From positions 1 through 36,565 of the IMG/VR virus record IMGVR_UViG_3300042890_001520: DNA of 36,565 nt. The stretch is one strand, 5' to 3'. The notes under the pieces are model-generated. The model worked only from the letters and a program-made list of their open reading frames with translations. It made no database searches and was not told where the DNA came from. Below are positions 33,428-36,565 of this stretch, in pieces (the first letter of the stretch is position 1; each line of letters opens with the position of its first letter). The translations under genes and the position numbers were made by a program. This stretch comes from a virus.

Positions 33428-33742
33428 ATGACCCTACTATACATACTCTACAGCCCCATACACAAGGCTATTAAGGTGGGTATATCAGATGTGTCTGGTA
33501 GAAGGTTTGCAAGCCATAGGACCAAGGGTTGGATATTGATCAAGTATTGGTGGTTTTCCGAACGGGATCAAGCAAGAGCAATAGAAACCCTAGTACTAAG
33601 AACACTAAGGGAAAAGCATGGTTCTTTCCTGGATAAGGCAGATATGCCACAAGGGGGATATACGGAGACATTTGATGCGTCGAAGATAACTCGAAAAGGT
33701 TTGATCCGTATGGTCAATAGGGCGATAAAGGACCTATCGTAA
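33428..33742 (+). CDS. GIY-YIG nuclease-like protein (T5orf172 type), leaderless
   Basis: A 104-aa protein. 'LLYILYSPIHKAIKVGISDV' gives the two GIY-YIG strands (YIL ... KVGIS), followed by 'GRRFASHRTKGW' with the catalytic Arg, and 'DQARAIETLVLRTLRE' with the metal-binding Glu. 'GGYTETFDA' at the end is typical of the T5orf172/MUG113-like branch. Probably a DNA nuclease, perhaps homing. It stands head to head with the HNH gene. Confidence 0.82.
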   Translation: MTLLYILYSPIHKAIKVGISDVSGRRFASHRTKGWILIKYWWFSERDQARAIETLVLRTLREKHGSFLDKADMPQGGYTETFDASKITRKGLIRMVNRAIKDLS

Positions 33743-33760
33743 TCTTTATTTACCGTGGTT

Positions 33761-34267
33761 TTATAGAGGCTTTAATGCCATAAGGAGAATACCCATACGA
33801 GGTCCTTGCCCCCATACCTCATGAGTAATCTCATTGGATAGGAAAAGGATATCCCCTGGATTTAGGACAATTTCTTCTTCCCCACCTAATCTCCAGAATG
33901 ATTGGCCTAACATTTGAAGATAGGCTGCATCGTGGACATCTCTATGAGGGCTAACTACACTATTGTCTAAAGATATAACTGGTCCATCAACATGCCATAT
34001 ACCATCACAATTACATATACCAACTTGCCACGCATCGTAATATGGGCAGTCATCGTAATACTTTGAGCCATAGTCCTTGTTTATCTTTTCAAAGAAGTCT
34101 TTAAGGTCTGGAAGGTCATCAAATAATCTACGGTTTTTTATTTTAAACCATAGGGTCTCAGGTCTTTGTGAGCCTTCCGCATTTTTATATAGGAGAGTCA
34201 GTGCCTGTTCCCAGTTGGTGTTGATAAGGAAGTAGTTTCTTGTGAGTTCATACTTGTCTATGGGCAT
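33761..34267 (-). CDS. 2OG-Fe(II) oxygenase-like protein 3 (leaderless)
   Basis: A 168-aa cupin-fold protein. 'VVSPHRDVHDAAYLQMLG' gives H108-x-D110, 'LFLSNEITHEVWGQGPRMGI' gives H149 and R157, and 'IVLNPGDILFLSNE' is the typical strand before the second His. This fits a 2-oxoglutarate oxygenase. The substrate is unknown. Its promoter is paired head to head with that of the 34303 oxygenase gene, so the two hydroxylases could be co-regulated. Confidence 0.78.
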   Translation of the reverse strand: MPIDKYELTRNYFLINTNWEQALTLLYKNAEGSQRPETLWFKIKNRRLFDDLPDLKDFFEKINKDYGSKYYDDCPYYDAWQVGICNCDGIWHVDGPVISLDNSVVSPHRDVHDAAYLQMLGQSFWRLGGEEEIVLNPGDILFLSNEITHEVWGQGPRMGILLMALKPL

Positions 34268-34273
34268 GGTTTA

Positions 34274-34282
34274 ATTATAACA
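34274..34282 (-). promoter_or_regulatory. Leaderless extended promoter TGT-TATAAT (minus)
   Basis: TGT-TATAAT, six bases, ATG 34267. Confidence 0.85.
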
Positions 34283-34287
34283 GACAA

Positions 34288-34296
34288 TGCTATAAT
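34288..34296 (+). promoter_or_regulatory. Leaderless extended promoter TGC-TATAAT (plus)
   Basis: TGC-TATAAT, six bases, ATG 34303. It lies 5 bp from the divergent extended -10; both start codons are only 35 bp apart. Confidence 0.85.
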
Positions 34297-34302
34297 GAGT
34301 AT

Positions 34303-34887
34303 ATGTCAATAACCCTTATAAATAACATATTTTCTGATGAAGATATGGACCATATCCTTAAAACTGTATCAAATGTAGATTTTGAAATAGACAATAACCT
34401 AGGTAGGGTTCGTGCTATTCCAGCAATAAAGAACCTACTACACCCAAGAATCATAGAAAAATTTAACGATATTGTAAGTGAGATGGGCTATCCTTCTTTG
34501 AACATGAGTGGCATAACATATGTGGAATATAGCAATCTATATGGAAAGCCTAACCTTCCCCCACACTTTGATGGAGATGACAATAACCTAATCATCAATA
34601 TGCAGATAGATGCTAATACCGTTTGGCCTTTGGGTTTGAACTTAGATGTCTATGAGTTAGAGAATAACTCTGCCTTGATCTTTAATGCTAATAAAGAGAT
34701 TCATTGGAGAACCCATAAGGAGTTTAAGGATGGAGAGTATGTCAAGATGATGTTTATGAGGTTTGGCTATCTAGAAAATAAGTCAGACTACTCACACCTG
34801 AACCTGGTTCAAAACGATCCTATTTTTGATGATATAAGAGCCTTTAGAGATAGTTATCCACAGGCTGATACGCCAAAAATATCATAG
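34303..34887 (+). CDS. 2OG-Fe(II) oxygenase-like protein 4 (leaderless)
   Basis: A 194-aa protein. H88-x-D90 in 'LPPHFDGDDNNLIINMQI', a later His (H134 or H138) in 'NKEIHWRTHKEF', and 'KMMFMRFGY' as the closing strand with R153 as possible 2OG ligand. 'ALIFNANKEIHWR' is the typical strand before the distal His. A dioxygenase role is likely, substrate unknown. A perfect DnaA-box sequence lies in the last codons (34854). Confidence 0.78.
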   Translation: MSITLINNIFSDEDMDHILKTVSNVDFEIDNNLGRVRAIPAIKNLLHPRIIEKFNDIVSEMGYPSLNMSGITYVEYSNLYGKPNLPPHFDGDDNNLIINMQIDANTVWPLGLNLDVYELENNSALIFNANKEIHWRTHKEFKDGEYVKMMFMRFGYLENKSDYSHLNLVQNDPIFDDIRAFRDSYPQADTPKIS

Positions 34888-34975
34888 TTATCCACAAGTT
34901 ATCCACAGATTAATCTTACTGATTATATTATTAGACACTCTAGAAGTGGAGTGAAGTGGAGGATAGTGGAGTAGG
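34854..34975 (+). other. Origin-like region: three DnaA boxes, AT-rich spacer and 10-bp iterons
   Basis: Three perfect TTATCCACA boxes in one orientation at 34854-34862, 34888-34896 and 34899-34907. Then an AT-rich stretch with the palindrome AGATTAATCT (34907-34916), then three AGTGGA units at 34945, 34955 and 34965, exactly one helical turn apart. DnaA boxes, an AT-rich unwinding element and iterons together are the parts of a bacterial or plasmid replication origin. This is the main content of the gene-free stretch beginning at 34888. Confidence 0.65.
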
Positions 34976-35030
34976 GAGCGCTTTTAAAGAGGCGTTCGTA
35001 ATCTTTTTTGGGGAGAGGGGCCCTATCACA

Positions 35031-35228
35031 AAACCTTCATATTGTCAAACCTTCAAACCTTCATATCCCGCAGCGGATGATATCACAGATATAATGGTTT
35101 GTCAAGTCCTTTCAAACCTTAAAACCCCATAAAAAATCTCCCAAAACCAGGGAGAAATTGTCGATAATCGTAATCTTTTTTTAACAAACCTTTATCAAAT
35201 ATTTAGAAACCAGGAGATAATGGTTTGT
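35031..35228. repeat. AAACCTT family and ATAATGGTTTGT repeats in the gene-free stretch
   Basis: AAACCTTCATAT at 35031 and 35055, AAACCTTC at 35047, AAACCTT at 35114 and 35186; ATAATGGTTTGT twice exactly (35091, 35217), with related GGTTTGACAAACC at about 35499. TCGTAATCTTTTTT occurs near 34996 and 35167. No gene is seen from 34888 to 35231. The repeats could be protein-binding sites that belong to the origin. Confidence 0.6.
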
Positions 35229-35231
35229 TAT

Positions 35232-35483
35232 TTACCATAGGGTTAATTGGGTATACTTTGACTCCCCCGATTTTTCCGACGGCATAGGATAAGGGGCATG
35301 ATTAACAGTATTATCAGTGATCTTTTCAGGGGATCTAAAGAAAGGAAAGAAAGCCCTAAGAGTAACAATAGAATACAACATACCCGTTAAAGTACCCACT
35401 GCTTCATTAAAGACAGCAGAGTCAGAAAGAGAATCATGTCTATGGGACTTGTTCTCATACATCTTTGCAAAGTGGTGTGGCAT
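35232..35483 (-). CDS. Hypothetical 83-aa protein with one membrane segment (leaderless)
   Basis: The protein has 'VFNEAVGTLTGMLYSIVTLR' and 'AFFPFF' as a hydrophobic centre, with a His-rich polar N-terminus (MPHHFAKMYENKSHRHD) and a polar tail. It is supported mainly by the start codon lying exactly six bases after TGT-TATAAT. It resembles no known family. Confidence 0.6.
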   Translation of the reverse strand: MPHHFAKMYENKSHRHDSLSDSAVFNEAVGTLTGMLYSIVTLRAFFPFFRSPEKITDNTVNHAPYPMPSEKSGESKYTQLTLW

Positions 35484-35489
35484 AATATC

Positions 35490-35498
35490 ATTATAACA
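35490..35498 (-). promoter_or_regulatory. Leaderless extended promoter TGT-TATAAT
   Basis: Minus strand TGT-TATAAT, six bases, ATG 35483. Adjacent to the divergent promoter at 35503. Confidence 0.75.
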
Positions 35499-35502
35499 TG
35501 GT

Positions 35503-35531
35503 TTGACAAACCTTAAAAACTATGGTATAAG
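35503..35531 (+). promoter_or_regulatory. Strong promoter TTGACA-17-TATAAG (extended)
   Basis: TTGACA at 35503-35508, 17-bp spacer ending in TGG, TATAAG at 35526-35531. It faces a region without a long gene, so it should make a short RNA or a micropeptide mRNA. Confidence 0.78.
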
Positions 35532-35562
35532 TTCAGCAGGGGGAAAGTTTTGGAGGTTCGTA

Positions 35563-35634
35563 ATGTCCTGGTTTGGGGATATTATGGTTTGGATCGTAAT
35601 GTCTGGATATGAGGTTTGGGGTTTGACAATTTGA
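35563..35634 (+). CDS. Possible Trp-rich micropeptide, 23 aa
   Basis: The ORF has a good GGAGGT ribosome-binding site 5 bp before the ATG and a consensus promoter upstream. Product: 'SWFGDIMVWIVMSGYEVWGL', hydrophobic with three Trp. The DNA contains two near-copies of CGTAATGTC-TGG. It may instead be a short regulatory RNA running to the hairpin at 35648. Confidence 0.4.
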   Translation: MSWFGDIMVWIVMSGYEVWGLTI

Positions 35635-35647
35635 TAAAAGTATGGCA

Positions 35648-35666
35648 CGTGCCCTTTCGGGTCACG
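35648..35666. terminator. Hairpin terminator between convergent transcripts
   Basis: CGTG-CCC-TTTC-GGG-T-CACG: a 7-bp stem with one bulged T, directly after the stop of the minus gene 35667-35933 and followed on the plus strand by a T-rich stretch (CTCGTTTTGTTT). It can end transcripts from both sides. Confidence 0.6.
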
Positions 35667-35933
35667 CTACTCGTTTTGTTTGTCAACTAGTTCTTGAAAG
35701 TCACCAAACCCAATGTCGTCAAGTTCCATGCCCTCTAGTAGTAAGTCCCATGTTTCATTTATGTATTGTTGTAGTGATGGAGTTTCATTGATAATACCCT
35801 CGGCAAATGCGAAAGCAAGTGGCAAACCTAAATCGTTGTACTCAACGAAATCAACCCACTCATCTTCCATTTTATAATTAATCCATAACTGTCCAAGGAT
35901 TAAAGCCTTGTTATCAAAAGTTGTTTTTGCCAT
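35667..35933 (-). CDS. Conserved actinophage hypothetical, 88 aa
   Basis: The acidic protein has 'GQLWINYKMEDEWVDFVEYN' and 'DLGLPLAFAFAEGII', a pattern I recognise from small conserved proteins in many actinobacteriophages (DLGLPLA). Shine-Dalgarno AAGGAAGG before the ATG. Overlaps the upstream gene by 20 bp. Function unknown. Confidence 0.8.
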   Translation of the reverse strand: MAKTTFDNKALILGQLWINYKMEDEWVDFVEYNDLGLPLAFAFAEGIINETPSLQQYINETWDLLLEGMELDDIGFGDFQELVDKQNE

Positions 35934-36120
35934 AATTTGTACCTTCCTTAGTTTCTTTGGCTGATTCTGCTATTACCTGTAAACGATTATACACTACATG
36001 GGGCTGAGATTTTGCTAAGTATTCCCCGACTAATTCCAAATCAACTCTGAGGTCAGAAACCATGTTGCCCATTTTCATGGCAACCTTTTCTTCCTCTGTG
36101 ACTCGTCTGCTTATACGCAT
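35914..36120 (-). CDS. Hypothetical 68-aa helical protein
   Basis: Charged helical sequence: 'SRRVTEEEKVAMKMGNMVSD', 'DLELVGEYLAKSQPHVVYNR'. AAGGGAGA site and a promoter with 17-bp spacing upstream, so it is expressed by the Shine-Dalgarno route, unlike most right-side genes. Function unknown. Confidence 0.72.
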   Translation of the reverse strand: MRISRRVTEEEKVAMKMGNMVSDLRVDLELVGEYLAKSQPHVVYNRLQVIAESAKETKEGTNYGKNNF

Positions 36121-36137
36121 AGTTCTCCCTTGTATCT

Positions 36138-36166
36138 ATTGTACCAAAAAGTAGGGGGAAGGGCAA
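36138..36166 (-). promoter_or_regulatory. Promoter TTGCCC-17-TACAAT (extended)
   Basis: Minus strand: TTGCCC (36161-36166), 17 bp ending in TGG, TACAAT (36138-36143). It drives 36120-35667. The -35 lies within the terminator of the upstream gene. Confidence 0.65.
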
Positions 36167-36186
36167 GCCCCACGCCGACCCTTCCC
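36156..36186 (-). terminator. Terminator of the right-edge gene
   Basis: GGGAAGGG and CCCTTCCC form a perfect 8-bp stem; on the minus strand a T run (CTACTTTTTGG) follows shortly after. Confidence 0.75.
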
Positions 36187-36213
36187 ACCTTATTAATCTA
36201 GAGGACCCACTCC

Positions 36214-36565
36214 CTAGATCTGCTCAGCCAAAACTGGTAGGTATGCTACCATAAATTTATTCCAGTCAACTACGACAGTGGAGCCCACATGATTGATAGT
36301 TTCTTTAGCGATATCGATGACTACCGTGGTCTCACCTAAATCAAAGTTGCTGCCTGTGATAGCATAGATACCAAACCCTGTTTCTTCAAGAACAGAGTCT
36401 TGCATTAAATAACTAATCATCATGCGGGTGAAGTAGGCATAGTCTTTCCACCTAGGCTTTGAATGCTGCAGCGCCATTGCTAGGTCCCGCTGCCATTCTG
36501 TCTCACCCCAGTGACTATAGAGTACTACATGGGCCTCATCCTCAACATCTTTAAATACAAAGTTA
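36214..36565 (-). CDS. Conserved actinophage hypothetical, 5' end beyond window edge
   Basis: The minus-strand frame is open to the right edge, so the ATG at 36477 is internal. 'VVLYSHWGETEWQRDLAMAL' and 'RWKDYAYFTRMMISYLMQD' then 'ETGFGIYAI' match a small family common in actinophages (YSHWGG ... RW-x-D-x-x-Y-x-x-R). Followed by a strong terminator. Function unknown. Confidence 0.8.
   Translation of the reverse strand, partial: NFVFKDVEDEAHVVLYSHWGETEWQRDLAMALQHSKPRWKDYAYFTRMMISYLMQDSVLEETGFGIYAITGSNFDLGETTVVIDIAKETINHVGSTVVVDWNKFMVAYLPVLAEQI

Overview
The window looks like part of the genome of a tailed bacteriophage (Caudoviricetes) that infects an AT-rich actinobacterium. Phage hallmarks are a large terminase (3901-5697), a terminase-small-like neighbour, a CHAP endolysin (12471-13109), holin-like membrane proteins, three tRNAs and a RecA/Cas4-like/RuvC-like recombination block. 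Actinobacterial hallmarks are a complete WhiB-type regulator (18263-18544), a small protein of the actinobacterial DUF7455 type (13634-13864) and frequent leaderless genes. The low GC, together with PstS, Hsp20, carbamoyltransferase, glutathione peroxidase and 2-oxoglutarate oxygenase genes, resembles phages of freshwater or marine actinobacteria. The host is inferred, not shown. Capsid, portal and tail genes are not in the window.

Layout, left to right. (1) 1-3394, + strand: the C-terminus of a RecA-like recombinase, a probable Holliday-junction nuclease, a Cas4/RecB-like Fe-S exonuclease, a RuvC-like resolvase, small zinc and HTH proteins and a DUF3310 protein, mostly with overlapping ends. 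(2) 3384-5697: terminase genes. (3) 5713-13109: exported proteins and lysis: a secreted Ala-rich coiled-coil protein, a surface-anchored PA14/Pro-Thr-Glu-repeat protein starting at ATT, two small membrane proteins, a proteasome-beta-like protease, a secreted subtilase, tRNA-Asn, an FkbM-like methyltransferase and the endolysin. (4) 13109-19660: three DUF2061 membrane proteins, FmdB-type and DUF7455-type zinc proteins, an Asp/Asn-hydroxylase-like protein, an APS kinase-nucleotidyltransferase fusion, a sulfotransferase, a thermonuclease, WhiB and an XapX protein. (5) 19736-23930: a very AT-rich block of three SGNH-like proteins, a NodU/CmcH carbamoyltransferase and two paralogous basic micropeptides. 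(6) 23987-26869: Hsp20, PstS, HNH nuclease and thioredoxin, with two structured intergenic RNA candidates. (7) 26902-36565, mostly - strand: a structured RNA candidate, tRNA-Arg, tRNA-Met and many small genes, including two glutathione-peroxidase homologues, a PNK-type phosphatase, three more 2OG-oxygenase-like proteins, a glycosyltransferase, HNH and GIY-YIG nucleases, and an origin-like region at 34854-34975.

The main shared theme is expression. At about 20 genes, mainly on the right side, a -10 hexamer (often an extended TGn form, sometimes with TTGACA 17 bp upstream) is followed by exactly six bases and then the start codon, with no ribosome-binding site. These mRNAs should be leaderless. 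The left-side operons instead use Shine-Dalgarno sites and overlapping start/stop codons. Three pairs of divergent leaderless promoters nearly touch each other.

Functionally, two gene sets suggest surface chemistry: PAPS synthesis plus sulfotransferase (14426-16471), and SGNH plus carbamoyltransferase (19816-23930). A third set suggests stress and nutrient support: thioredoxin, peroxidases, Hsp20 and PstS. Statements about function rest on motifs read by eye; no database search was run.
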